From Flavobacterium akiainvivens (lineage in GTDB: Bacteria; Bacteroidota; Bacteroidia; Flavobacteriales; Flavobacteriaceae), in NCBI RefSeq assembly GCF_001278115.1, contig NZ_LIYD01000005.1, positions 3,251,717 to 3,315,716 of the forward strand: a DNA stretch of 64,000 nucleotides, written 5' to 3'. The translations under genes and the position numbers were made by a program. This document shows positions 9,110 to 17,190 of the stretch, one piece after another. Below the pieces are notes generated by a model that saw only the letters and a program-made list of their open reading frames with translations, had not been told where the DNA came from and did no database searches. The stretch's first letter is position 1; the number at the start of each line of letters is the position of its first letter.

Positions 9110-9508
9110 TTATTCAATACTATAAATATACGCTTCTACGGCCTTTAACTCTTCATCTGTAAAGGTTTTGGTAATGTAGAAGTTGGTTTTCATTACGGCA
9201 TACTGGGCGGGGTCTACAATGGGTTCGCCATTGCCTTTAAGGAAGGTAACCATGTCGCCTTTCTTTTCTTTGTATATTTTGCCAATTTCGCGAATGGCGG
9301 GGCCTATGGCTTTTTGTTGTGGCTTGTGGCAGGTATAGCAGTTGCCCTTGCCATCAAAAATTTCCTGTCCCAGCTGTTGCTGCGGGGTTAGTTTCGGGGC
9401 TGCACCTTCATCTTGCGTAGTATCGGCAGGGTATAGTGATTCTTTTTTTTCTTCGCCTTTGCAAGAAATAAGTGCAACGGCAGCGAGTAGCAGTAGTAGT
9501 TGTTTCAT
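9110..9508 (-). CDS. Class I c-type cytochrome lipoprotein
   Basis: 132 residues. A signal peptide ends in a lipobox (AVALISC, Cys16), so the mature protein is lipid-anchored in the periplasm. One heme c site, CYTCH, lies near residue 57, and a likely distal Met ligand is in AVMKTNF at about 106. The domain ends AVEAYIYSIE. Shuttles electrons in respiration; partner unknown. It stands beside hemB but has its own promoter and is followed by a palindrome, so it is probably a single-gene unit. Confidence 0.92.
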   Translation of the reverse strand: MKQLLLLLAAVALISCKGEEKKESLYPADTTQDEGAAPKLTPQQQLGQEIFDGKGNCYTCHKPQQKAIGPAIREIGKIYKEKKGDMVTFLKGNGEPIVDPAQYAVMKTNFYITKTFTDEELKAVEAYIYSIE

Positions 9509-9538
9509 TTTAGTTGTATTCCCGGTTTAAAACCGATG

Positions 9539-9546
9539 CAAAAATA
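9539..9546 (-). promoter_or_regulatory. -7 box of cytochrome c gene
   Basis: TATTTTTG on the minus strand, 30 bases before the ATG. A small palindrome CGGTTT-A-AAACCG region (9523-9535) lies between the box and the gene. Confidence 0.5.
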
Positions 9547-9650
9547 CGGGTTTTTGCGTGTTGGAGGAAATGATATATGTCAGCCTCATTAATAATTTAG
9601 ATGTAAAGGATTTCCAAAACACAGTTATTGTTAAGCGTTTGGTGAAGAAA

Positions 9651-9797
9651 TTTAAACACAAAGGCCACCAAGATTTGCACGAAGAACACAATGTAGAGGC
9701 AAAAATTATTTTGAAGGCCACAAAGCTTTGTGTTCTTCCGCCAAAGGCGGTTTTCTTAGTGCTCATTGTGTAAATCTTGGAGGCCTTTGTGTTAAAA
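9651..9797. repeat. MITE-like palindromic element
   Basis: The 365-base gap 9509-9873 between the cytochrome and hemB contains no convincing gene. Bases 9651-9680 (AAACACAAAGGCCACCAAGA and on) pair imperfectly with 9768-9797 over about 30 bases. An inner hairpin CCGCC-AAA-GGCGG lies at 9739-9751. Structure and size suggest a non-coding mobile miniature element; the short reading frames across it are by-products. Confidence 0.7.
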
Positions 9798-9873
9798 GTA
9801 GCCAGGTAAACAGTCAAAATCATCATCTTTTCATTTTTCCTGACAACTGTGTTTTGGAAATCTTGCAGGTGTA

Positions 9874-10887
9874 TTATTCATTCAGTAAAATAGCCGCTTC
9901 TTTCGCAAAGTAGGTGCTTATAATATCGGCGCCGGCGCGTTTAATGCAGTACAGCTGCTCCAGCATAATCTTATCATGGTCCAGCCAGCCGCGTTCTGCA
10001 GCGGCCTTAACCATGGCATATTCTCCTGATACCTGGTAAACCGAAACCGGCACGTTAACCGCATTCTTCACTTCGCGTACAATATCAAGATAGGCAATGC
10101 CGGGTTTTACCATAACAATATCGGCGCCTTCCTCAACGTCATGCAGTGCCTCGCGAATGGCTTCTATGCGGTTGGCATAATCCATCTGATAGGTTTTTTT
10201 GTCTTTTGGGGGAACCTGTACTGAGCTTGCCGAAGTATCGGCTTCTTTCGGGGCACTGTCCAGCGCATCCCTAAACGGCCCGTAAAACGACGAGGCATAC
10301 TTGGCGGCATAGCTCATAATACCCACATTCTGGAAACCGGCGCTGTCCAGCCCTTCGCGGAGGCGGATAACACGGCCGTCCATCATGTCGCTTGGGGCAA
10401 CAAAATCAGCTCCGGCCTCAGCTTGTGAAACCGCCATTTTAACCAAAGCAGCTACCGTTTCATCGTTGGCAACGTCGCCATTTTTTATAATACCATCGTG
10501 CCCGTAAATAGAGTAAGGGTCCAGCGCTACATCGGGCATAACTATCATCCCCGGCACGGCATCTTTAATGGCTTTAATGGCCTGCTGCATAAGCCCGTCA
10601 GGATTCCACGCCTCTTTGCCGGTGTTGTCTTTAAGATGGTCGCCCACTTTTACGTAAATGTTTACAGCCTTTATGCCCAGGCTCCAAAGTTCTTTAACCT
10701 CCTTAACGGTAAGGTCTATCGAGCGGCGGTATATGCCGGGCATTGACAGAATGGGCACTTCTACATTGGTGCCCTCTGCAATAAACATGGGGAACATAAA
10801 GTCGTTTGGCGTAAGCACGGTTTCGCGTACAAGGGCGCGGATGGAATCGTTGGTTCTTAGCCTTCTATTTCGGTGTATTGGGAACAT
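9874..10887 (-). CDS. hemB: Porphobilinogen synthase (delta-aminolevulinate dehydratase)
   Basis: 337 residues, cytoplasmic. Condenses two 5-aminolevulinates to porphobilinogen. Seen: the active-site lysine segments APSDMMDGRV and VMVKPGIAYLDIV, and VYQVSGEYAM. In the metal region the sequence reads MPDVALDPYSIYGHDGI: the cysteine cluster of zinc enzymes is replaced by Asp and Ala, as in the Pseudomonas-type enzyme, which predicts a Mg-dependent, zinc-independent HemB. It lies at the end of the leftward arm araC-hemF-OMP-(inserted gene)-hemB. Confidence 0.97.
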   Translation of the reverse strand: MFPIHRNRRLRTNDSIRALVRETVLTPNDFMFPMFIAEGTNVEVPILSMPGIYRRSIDLTVKEVKELWSLGIKAVNIYVKVGDHLKDNTGKEAWNPDGLMQQAIKAIKDAVPGMIVMPDVALDPYSIYGHDGIIKNGDVANDETVAALVKMAVSQAEAGADFVAPSDMMDGRVIRLREGLDSAGFQNVGIMSYAAKYASSFYGPFRDALDSAPKEADTSASSVQVPPKDKKTYQMDYANRIEAIREALHDVEEGADIVMVKPGIAYLDIVREVKNAVNVPVSVYQVSGEYAMVKAAAERGWLDHDKIMLEQLYCIKRAGADIISTYFAKEAAILLNE

Positions 10888-10895
10888 AATTGTTT

Positions 10896-10927
10896 AATTT
10901 TTAGCTTTCAGCTGTCAGCTTTCAGCG
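10896..10927. repeat. AGCTTTCAGC repeat, left flank of inserted gene
   Basis: AGCTTTCAGC occurs twice around GTCAGC and overlaps the 3' end of the four-helix-bundle gene. A related cluster lies on its other side at 11298-11335. Confidence 0.6.
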
Positions 10928-11286
10928 TTTTTAGTCTTGTTTATTTTTGATATTAATCCGGTTAGCATTTTTTTAACTTCTTCAATTTGAAACAAGAATT
11001 TTTGGCCCTGTTCGAAACTAATAAATTTTAAATCAATGCTTAATATAATCTGATATTCTAACTCATTGGCTGAACCAAATGAAATTACAAGAAACCTGGC
11101 AAAATCTTTTTCAGAATTTCTGCCACATCCCTCGGCAATATTCATTGGAATGGAACTTGATGCTCTTTTCATCTGGCTGATAAGTCCAAACATTTCCTCT
11201 TTTGGAAAATCCCGGACAAGTTGATATACATCAAGAGTTAACCGATGTGATTTTTGCCAGACAAGGAAATTCTTATAATCTTTCAT
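10915..11286 (-). CDS. Four-helix bundle protein (S23 / Avd-like family)
   Basis: 123 residues. FLVWQKSHRLTLDVYQLVRDFPKEEMFGLISQMKRASSSIPMNIAEG is the hallmark N-terminal half of the 'four helix bundle protein' family (formerly 'S23'), first known from intervening sequences in 23S rRNA genes and related to the Avd accessory protein of diversity-generating retroelements. The gene is clearly more AT-rich than its neighbours and sits between the OMP gene and hemB, flanked by AGCT/CAGC repeats, so it looks inserted into the operon. Function of the free-standing members is not known; nucleic-acid binding is possible from the basic surface. Confidence 0.9.
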   Translation of the reverse strand: MKDYKNFLVWQKSHRLTLDVYQLVRDFPKEEMFGLISQMKRASSSIPMNIAEGCGRNSEKDFARFLVISFGSANELEYQIILSIDLKFISFEQGQKFLFQIEEVKKMLTGLISKINKTKNAES

Positions 11287-11297
11287 GTTCTTTTTTT

Positions 11298-11335
11298 GAA
11301 TAGCTGATGGCTGGCAGCTAATCGCTGACAGCTTA
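11298..11335. repeat. AGCTGAtGGCTGgCAGCT repeat, right flank of inserted gene
   Basis: A run of AGCTGA/CAGCT/GCTGACAGCT half-sites, matching the theme at 10896-10927 and ending at the stop codon of the OMP gene (11333-11335). Confidence 0.55.
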
Positions 11336-12289
11336 TTTTATCTCTCTCTCCCACTTTTCAATTTTTTCACGCTGCTTCTTTAGCAACGTGGGCTCGTCAA
11401 ACCGGTAACCGGCAAACAGGGTGCCATAGCCCGTAACATCGTTCATTTCTACACTGCTGCCCGAATTGTGCGTAAAAAACATGGCGCGCGAGTTAAAGCC
11501 GCAAAAAAAGCGCTTGCCGTTATAGCCTGCCGCCAGGTGCAGCGACCCGTTAATTAACAGCGAGGTTGTGGTGTTGTCATCTACCGTGGTGGTAAACCCT
11601 GCACCCAGGGCCATGCCGCCCGATAGTAGGAAATCTTTAGCAATAACCCAGTTATAGTAATAGGCCGGTGCTACGGCAACATCTACAAAGTATATTTTGC
11701 CGCCTATTTCAGGTTGCTTTTTGCTGTTTAGTTCGGTGTAATAATAAGATAGCGTAGGGGCAAACGTGCCTGCGCTTTTTAACTGCTTGGCGTTTTGGAA
11801 AGACGTGGCCCTGAACGAAAAATTGCGGTTAAACATATAGGCCGTGCTGCCGCCTATTTTAAGTGACTTCATTTGGGGCAGGTACAGCTCGCCGCCGTCT
11901 ACCTGTAGCGACAAGCCTTTTTGGTATACAAAATCAAAATGCTGCATAAACCTGCCGGGGAAAAACCCAAAGCTAAAGTTGGTCATTTTAGACTTTGCGC
12001 TGTGGTTGTCTTTATTATCGTCAAAAAACGAGGGTGCAAAACCTAGGCTTAACGATATAATATTATACTGTACGGCAGCGCCCAGCGTGGTGCGGCTGTT
12101 GGGCACCAGGTCTACCGTTAGGTTTTCCTGTGGGTAGTAGAGGCTAAAGGTGTTGCTGGTGCTCAGGGTATAAACCTGTGTTGCCAGCATGTTGTCAAAC
12201 GTTTTGTAATAGGCATTCTCCAGGCTGTCGGTTTGGGCATAACCACCCACCGATGCAAAAAGCGCCGCTATAAAACGTTTTATACCCAT
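11333..12289 (-). CDS. Outer-membrane beta-barrel protein in hem operon
   Basis: 318 residues. Short signal peptide (MGIKRFIAALFASVGGYAQ) and a series of alternating hydrophobic strands (FSFGFFPG, YYYNWVIA, LLSGGMALGAGF, LHLAAGYNG, YGTLFAGYRF) typical of an outer-membrane barrel; ends in a basic helix (KKQREKIEKWEREIK). Starts inside the last codons of hemF (10-base overlap), so it is translationally coupled to it. Resembles DUF4421-type Bacteroidota proteins, but I do not name it with certainty. Role in heme or iron handling is inferred from context only. Confidence 0.8.
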   Translation of the reverse strand: MGIKRFIAALFASVGGYAQTDSLENAYYKTFDNMLATQVYTLSTSNTFSLYYPQENLTVDLVPNSRTTLGAAVQYNIISLSLGFAPSFFDDNKDNHSAKSKMTNFSFGFFPGRFMQHFDFVYQKGLSLQVDGGELYLPQMKSLKIGGSTAYMFNRNFSFRATSFQNAKQLKSAGTFAPTLSYYYTELNSKKQPEIGGKIYFVDVAVAPAYYYNWVIAKDFLLSGGMALGAGFTTTVDDNTTTSLLINGSLHLAAGYNGKRFFCGFNSRAMFFTHNSGSSVEMNDVTGYGTLFAGYRFDEPTLLKKQREKIEKWEREIK

Positions 12290-13182
12290 TCTGCCGGATT
12301 TGCCAATATGTCAATCAGTCGCTCTTCCTCGCTCCCTGCCAGGGGCTGGTGATCGTATACCCACTGCACGTGCGGTGGCAGGCTCATGAGTATACTCTCA
12401 ATACGCCCGTTGGTTTTAAGGCCAAACAACGTGCCTTTGTCGTGCACCAGGTTAAACTCTACATAGCGCCCACGGCGAATTTCCTGCCAGGTGCGGTTTT
12501 CGGGGGTGTAGGGCAGGTCTTTCCTGCGCTCTACAATAGGTATATAGGCGCTAAGGAAACTGTTGCCTACCTCAGTAACAAAATTGTACCAGTCCTGCAT
12601 GCTAAAGGTTTCGGTAGCCTTGCAGTGGTCAAAAAACAGGCCGCCTATGCCACGTGCCTCGTTGCGGTGCGCATTCCAAAAATAGGCATCGCACTGCTTT
12701 TTATATTGCGGGTAAAACTCCGGGTTGTGCTTATCGCAGGCGGTTTTACACGTGTGGTGAAAGTGCTGTGCATCTTCATCAAACAGGTAGTAGGGGGTAA
12801 GGTCCTGCCCGCCGCCAAACCAGCTGTTAACCAGTGTGCCCTGCTTGTCATACATTTCGAAATAGCGCCAGTTGGCATGCACGGTGGGCACCATAGGGTT
12901 TTTAGGATGGATAACCAGGCTGAGGCCACAGGCAAAAAAATCTACATCGCCCACGCCAAAGTACTGCTGCATGGCGGGCGCAAGCGGGCCATGCACGGCA
13001 GAGATGTTTACCCCACCTTTTTCAAACACGGCGCCGTTTTCTATAACACGGGTACGGCCGCCGCCGCCTTCAGGCCTTTGCCACAAATCTTCACGAAATT
13101 TTGCGGTTCCGTCTACGGCTTCAAGCCCGGCGGTAATGGTATCCTGCAGTTGTTGTATGTATGCGTAAAAGGTGTCTTTCAT
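12280..13182 (-). CDS. hemF: Oxygen-dependent coproporphyrinogen-III oxidase
   Basis: 300 residues from ATG 13182. It decarboxylates coproporphyrinogen III to protoporphyrinogen IX using O2. Characteristic segments: RPEGGGGRTRVIENG, ISAVHGPL, WFGGGQDLTPYY, GIGGLFFDH and GRYVEFNLVHDKGT. The upstream in-frame ATG at 13230 lies inside the end of araC and adds residues absent from the family. An O2-dependent enzyme fits an aerobe; no hemN is seen here. Confidence 0.96.
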   Translation of the reverse strand: MKDTFYAYIQQLQDTITAGLEAVDGTAKFREDLWQRPEGGGGRTRVIENGAVFEKGGVNISAVHGPLAPAMQQYFGVGDVDFFACGLSLVIHPKNPMVPTVHANWRYFEMYDKQGTLVNSWFGGGQDLTPYYLFDEDAQHFHHTCKTACDKHNPEFYPQYKKQCDAYFWNAHRNEARGIGGLFFDHCKATETFSMQDWYNFVTEVGNSFLSAYIPIVERRKDLPYTPENRTWQEIRRGRYVEFNLVHDKGTLFGLKTNGRIESILMSLPPHVQWVYDHQPLAGSEEERLIDILANPAEWV

Positions 13183-13216
13183 TGTAATATATTGTGAACT
13201 AAAAGCATAAGGCCGT

Positions 13217-14089
13217 TTACACCTTCTCATTAATGCTCATTAAATATTTTTTAGGTGTGGTGCCAAATTTCTTTTTAAAGGCTGCTATAAAATGGCTGGC
13301 CGTGCTGTAGCCTATGCGAAGGCCTACTTCGTTTACGTTATACGAACCGCTGTCCAGCAGCTTGCGGGCATAATCCATTTTATAGTCAAAAAGAAAGCTG
13401 TACACGCTGTCGCCATATATCTGGCGGAAGCCCATTTTAAGCTTTTTGAGGCTAATGCCCACCTGGTCGGCCAGTTCTTCCAGCCCGGGTGGCTCGGCCA
13501 TGTTGGCAATAACAATATCCTTGGCCTTGCGTATCTTGATTACGTTTTCTTCGTCTATCAGGAATGGGCATTGCTCGGCATCGGGGTCTTCGGTACGGTT
13601 AAAGTACAGGCTTAGCAGTTCATACACCTTGCCTTTAAAGTACAGTTTTTTAATGCTGGGGTGCAGGTTAAAGTGAAACAGCTGGCTGAGTACAATGGCC
13701 ATAGACGGATTTATCTTGTCGTCTTTATAATACTTACGGTCTATATTATCGGCACTCAGGAACGGAATATGGTCGGCCTGGTCTGAGAAAAAGCCGTGGA
13801 ATTTTTTTATAGAAATCAGTACCGATACCACCCAGCTGTGCGGGGCAATTTCCAGGTGCAGGGGTAGCTCTTTTTGCGGGTTGTATAAAAACAGCGAAAC
13901 CTCTTCGCGCAGGTCGAGCGCATAGCGGCCCTGATTAAAAATAAACTTGCCGCGGCCTTTTATGCCAAAGTGAAACTGTATCAGGTCTACGTCTACTTCC
14001 CTTTCAAAATGGGCGGTTTCATCGGTGTTGTTCTCAAAGCGCAGTACATAAAAACCGTCTTCTATCATGATTTCCTCATGGGTTCCCAT
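13217..14089 (-). CDS. AraC-family regulator of the heme cluster
   Basis: 290 residues. N-terminal sensing region about 1-185, then two helix-turn-helix motifs at about 190-285: LEELADQVGISLKKLKMGFRQIYG and NVNEVGLRIGYSTASHFIAAFKKKFGTTPKKY. This type of regulator at the divergence point of hem genes is common in flavobacteria and resembles PchR-like AraC proteins. It is transcribed away from hemA and followed after 34 bases by hemF, so it may control both arms. Effector unknown; a heme intermediate or iron chelate is inference. A metal-box palindrome lies in its leader at 14135-14153. Confidence 0.92.
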   Translation of the reverse strand: MGTHEEIMIEDGFYVLRFENNTDETAHFEREVDVDLIQFHFGIKGRGKFIFNQGRYALDLREEVSLFLYNPQKELPLHLEIAPHSWVVSVLISIKKFHGFFSDQADHIPFLSADNIDRKYYKDDKINPSMAIVLSQLFHFNLHPSIKKLYFKGKVYELLSLYFNRTEDPDAEQCPFLIDEENVIKIRKAKDIVIANMAEPPGLEELADQVGISLKKLKMGFRQIYGDSVYSFLFDYKMDYARKLLDSGSYNVNEVGLRIGYSTASHFIAAFKKKFGTTPKKYLMSINEKV

Positions 14090-14134
14090 AGCGATATTTT
14101 TTAGCAGCCCTGCAACAATGTTTTCGCAATTTTT

Positions 14135-14153
14135 ATTTAGAATAATTCTAAAC
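14135..14153. promoter_or_regulatory. Fur/DtxR-like iron box between araC and hemA
   Basis: ATTTAGAAT-A-ATTCTAAAC, a 9-1-9 palindrome with one mismatch. The same design (ATTTAGAAT-C-ATTTTAGAT) lies on the feoAB start site at 46783-46801. It sits 46 bases before the araC ATG and about 160 before hemA. Confidence 0.65.
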
Positions 14154-14182
14154 AGTGTCGCCGCAAGGCATTGATTTTACTG

Positions 14183-14190
14183 CAAATGTA
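14183..14190 (-). promoter_or_regulatory. -7 box of araC-hemF arm
   Basis: TACATTTG on the minus strand fits TAnnTTTG. The predicted start of transcription, about 14177, would place the iron box at 14135-14153 some 25 bases inside the transcript. Confidence 0.5.
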
Positions 14191-14209
14191 GCGTATTCTT
14201 CAAAAAAAC

Positions 14210-14262
14210 AACGCTGTAGAGCCTAAATATCCTTAAACGACATAAAAAGGACTTACAGCGTT
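14210..14262. promoter_or_regulatory. Spaced inverted repeat upstream of hemA
   Basis: AACGCTGTA (14210-14218) and TACAGCGTT (14254-14262) are a perfect 9-base inverted repeat, 35 bases apart, ending 22 bases before the hemA -7 box. Possible two-site operator for the AraC-type protein. Confidence 0.45.
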
Positions 14263-14284
14263 ATTTTTTAAAAAGGGGTTAGTA

Positions 14285-14292
14285 TAATTTTG
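14285..14292 (+). promoter_or_regulatory. -7 box of hemA arm
   Basis: TAATTTTG fits TAnnTTTG and overlaps the possible GTG start at 14292, so translation must start downstream, at ATG 14316. Confidence 0.65.
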
Positions 14293-14315
14293 TGAAACTT
14301 TTAGGAAAAGTGTAT

Positions 14316-15578
14316 ATGGATCATAACAACGTTTCGAGGCATCAGTATTTTTATGCAGTGGGATTGAGCTACCGGAAAGCCGATGCCGAAACAAGGGGAC
14401 GGTTCAGCCTTGATGCGGATGCCCGCACCCGTGTGCTACTGCAGGCACAACAGGAGGGCATCAGCAGCCTGGTAGTGGTTAGCACCTGCAACCGTACCGA
14501 GATTTATGGCTTTGCCCAGCACCCCTTTCAGCTTATTAAGTTACTTACCGATAACAGCCGCGGCACTGTAGAAGAGTTTCAGCGCGCTGCCTTTGTATAT
14601 AAAAACCACGAGGCTATTGGTCACCTGTTCCGCGTAGGCACGGGGCTTGACAGCCAGATACTGGGCGACTTTGAAATCATTAGCCAGATAAAGCTAAGTT
14701 TTATCGAAAGCAAAAACCACGGACTTGCCAATGCCTATATGGAGCGCCTTGTAAACAGCGTGATACAGGCCAGCAAACGCGTTAAGAACGAAACCGAGCT
14801 GAGCAGCGGTGCCACATCGGTATCTTTTGCGGCGGTGCAATATATTATGGGCAATGTTGAGGCTATAGCCGATAAAAACATACTGCTTTTCGGTACCGGT
14901 AAAATAGGCCGAAACACCTGCGAGAACCTGGTAAAACACACCAAGAACGACCACATTGTACTGATAAACCGCACCCGCGAAAAAGCTGAGCAGGTGGCCG
15001 GTAAATTTAACCTTGTGGTAAAGGATTATGACCTGCTTCCGCTGGAAATACCTGCAGCCGATGTGCTTGTAGTAGCTACCGGCGCACAGCAGCCCACCAT
15101 AGATAAAGACATGCTGGTGCTTAATAAGCCATTGCTTATACTGGACCTGTCGGTGCCTAAAAACGTAGATGAAAATGTGCGAGAGCTGGGCAACGTAACC
15201 CTGGTGCACCTGGACGACCTGAGCAAAATAACCGACAGTACGCTGGAAAACCGCAAAAAGCACGTACCCGCAGCTGAGGCTATTATTGAGGCCATTATGG
15301 GCGAATTTAACGACTGGCTCAACGCCCGCAAATTTGCCCCTACCATAAACGCCCTTAAAGAGAAACTAAACTCTATAAAAGACGGCGAACTTGATTTTCA
15401 GCGTAAAAAAATCAGTAATTTTGATGAAGAGCAGGCCGAAATTATAAGCCAGCGCATCATCCATAAAATTACAACGCATTTTGCCAACCACCTTAAAGAC
15501 CGCGATACTGTAGTAGACGAAAGCATTGAGTGGATTGAAAAGGTTTTTGGCATAGAAAATAAAGAGCAGGCGTCTTAA
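14316..15578 (+). CDS. hemA: Glutamyl-tRNA reductase
   Basis: 420 residues from ATG 14316. Reduces glutamyl-tRNA to glutamate-1-semialdehyde with NADPH, the first committed step of C5-pathway heme synthesis. Catalytic Cys58 is in STCNRTE; the N-terminal catalytic domain continues through GLDSQILGDFEIISQIK; the Rossmann NADPH domain has LLFGTGKIGRNTCENL; the C-terminal dimerisation helix begins near 315 (APTINALKEKLN). Normal length. First gene of the rightward arm; hemC follows after 15 bases. The partner HemL is not in the window. Confidence 0.97.
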   Translation: MDHNNVSRHQYFYAVGLSYRKADAETRGRFSLDADARTRVLLQAQQEGISSLVVVSTCNRTEIYGFAQHPFQLIKLLTDNSRGTVEEFQRAAFVYKNHEAIGHLFRVGTGLDSQILGDFEIISQIKLSFIESKNHGLANAYMERLVNSVIQASKRVKNETELSSGATSVSFAAVQYIMGNVEAIADKNILLFGTGKIGRNTCENLVKHTKNDHIVLINRTREKAEQVAGKFNLVVKDYDLLPLEIPAADVLVVATGAQQPTIDKDMLVLNKPLLILDLSVPKNVDENVRELGNVTLVHLDDLSKITDSTLENRKKHVPAAEAIIEAIMGEFNDWLNARKFAPTINALKEKLNSIKDGELDFQRKKISNFDEEQAEIISQRIIHKITTHFANHLKDRDTVVDESIEWIEKVFGIENKEQAS

Positions 15579-15579
15579 C

Positions 15580-15600
15580 TTGAAACTTGAAACTTGAAAC
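15580..15600 (+). repeat. Three tandem TTGAAAC heptamers carrying the hemC start
   Basis: TTGAAAC is repeated exactly three times between the hemA stop and hemC. The third TTG (15594) is the only plausible hemC start, because an in-frame TGA lies at 15588 within the second copy. Confidence 0.85.
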
Positions 15601-16517
15601 CAAAAACTATAAGGATTGGCACCCGCGACAGTGAGCTTGCCCTTTGGCAGGCACATACCGTAGAGCGTCAACTAAACGCACTGGGTTATGAAACCGAGAT
15701 TGTGGCCGTAAAAAGCACTGGCGACCTGATACTTGACGTGCCGCTGTATGAGCTGGGCATTACCGGTATTTTTACCAAAACGCTTGATGTAGCCATGATA
15801 AAAGGCGAGGTGGATATTGCCGTGCACAGCATGAAAGACGTGCCCACCGCGCTGCCCAAAGGCATTGTGCAGGCAGCCGTTTTAGAGCGCGCCAATGTAG
15901 ATGATATCCTGGTTTATAAAGGCAACCCCGATTTTTATACCGAAGCCGCCACCATAGCCACAGGATCACTGCGCAGGCAGGCGCAATGGCTTAACCGCTA
16001 CCCGCACCACAGCGTGACCGACATTCGTGGCAACGTAAATACCCGCCTTAAAAAGCTGGACGAAAGCGAATGGAACGGGGCGATATTTGCCGCTGCCGGT
16101 CTCGAACGAATAAACAAATTACCAAATAACCACATCACCCTGGATTGGATGATACCCGCACCGGCACAGGGCGCCATGGTGGTAGTAGCTATGGAACACG
16201 ATGCCTTTTGCCGTGAGGCCGTTGCCAAATTAAACCATACCCCTACCGAGATTGCCACGCACATAGAGCGCCAGTTCCTTCGCAGGCTTGAAGGTGGCTG
16301 TACGGCACCTATTGGGGCGCTTGCAAGCAGTATAGACGGTGCCATTCGTTTTGAGGGCGTATTGCTGAGCATAGACGGGCAGGAAAAGCTGCATATAGAA
16401 AAGGTTATTCCACCTGATGCAGATTATACCAACGTAGGTAACGATTGTGCCGATGAGATTTTGCAAAACGGTGGCGTGGAGCTGATGGATAAAATTCGCA
16501 GCCAACTGAAAAAGTAA
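15594..16517 (+). CDS. hemC: Hydroxymethylbilane synthase
   Basis: 307 residues, starting with TTG. Polymerises four porphobilinogens into hydroxymethylbilane in the cytoplasm. IRIGTRDSELALWQA, the Asp-containing VHSMKDVPTALP, GSLRRQAQW, IRGNVNTRLKKL and the cofactor attachment site GGCTAPIGA with Cys at about 236 are all present. hemD begins within its stop codon (TAATG), so the two are translationally coupled. Confidence 0.97.
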   Translation: MKPKTIRIGTRDSELALWQAHTVERQLNALGYETEIVAVKSTGDLILDVPLYELGITGIFTKTLDVAMIKGEVDIAVHSMKDVPTALPKGIVQAAVLERANVDDILVYKGNPDFYTEAATIATGSLRRQAQWLNRYPHHSVTDIRGNVNTRLKKLDESEWNGAIFAAAGLERINKLPNNHITLDWMIPAPAQGAMVVVAMEHDAFCREAVAKLNHTPTEIATHIERQFLRRLEGGCTAPIGALASSIDGAIRFEGVLLSIDGQEKLHIEKVIPPDADYTNVGNDCADEILQNGGVELMDKIRSQLKK

Positions 16518-17185
16518 TGAAGCGCATACTGAGCACCAAAAAACTGCTGCCCAACCAACGGCTGTACCTGCTTAACGGCGGGCTTAGTGTTGTTGACGCA
16601 AATTTTATTGGCATTCAGCATAAGGCGTTTGATATTAATACGGTTAAGGCCAATCTTATCTTTACCAGCCGCAACGGCGTGGAGGCGTTTTTGGCCAACC
16701 CGCTTAGTGTAACCTATATTGGCAGCAACGTGTTTTGCGTGGGTCCTAACACCCGCCTGTTTTTAGAGCGTAGTGGGTTTAATGTAATTGAGTGTAAGGA
16801 TGATGCCGCCCAGCTTGCCGAAGCCATTGTAACCGGCTATCCCGGCGAAAGCTTTACGTTTTTTAGCGGTAACCTGCGCCGTAATGATTTGCCCCTGGTT
16901 TTAACTCATGCAGGTATTGATTTTAATGAAATCCAGGTATATGAAACAGCGCTTACACCGCACACTATAACAGCAAAGCCTGATGGGATTATGTTTTTTA
17001 GCCCTTCAGCCGTAGTGAGTTATTTAAGAGGGAATATGATTACTGATGAATCCTGCTTTTGCATAGGGGCAACCACGGCACAGGCGCTTAAGGGAGTAAC
17101 GGATAACATTATCCTTGCCAATAAGCCCAGCGTAGAAAACGTGATTGTACAGGTGAGAGGCTATTATAAAGAAGACAAATATTAA
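16517..17185 (+). CDS. hemD: Uroporphyrinogen-III synthase
   Basis: 222 residues. Closes hydroxymethylbilane with inversion of ring D. The family has little sequence identity; support comes from the position directly after hemC, the length, and conserved blocks IFTSRNGVEAFLAN, VGPNTRLFLERSGFNV, IQVYETALTPH and DGIMFFSPSAVVSYL plus CIGATTAQALKG. Starts in the hemC stop. Followed by 163 bases that hold a palindromic repeat before hemE. Confidence 0.93.
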   Translation: MKRILSTKKLLPNQRLYLLNGGLSVVDANFIGIQHKAFDINTVKANLIFTSRNGVEAFLANPLSVTYIGSNVFCVGPNTRLFLERSGFNVIECKDDAAQLAEAIVTGYPGESFTFFSGNLRRNDLPLVLTHAGIDFNEIQVYETALTPHTITAKPDGIMFFSPSAVVSYLRGNMITDESCFCIGATTAQALKGVTDNIILANKPSVENVIVQVRGYYKEDKY

Positions 17186-17190
17186 CGTCC

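Noticed and set aside
9527..9826. Short frames on both strands across the element beside hemB
   Set aside because: They follow the palindromic element; the translations mirror its repeats and have no start signal.
12349..13197. 282-codon plus-strand frame opposite hemF
   Set aside because: Antisense to hemF; no recognisable domain.
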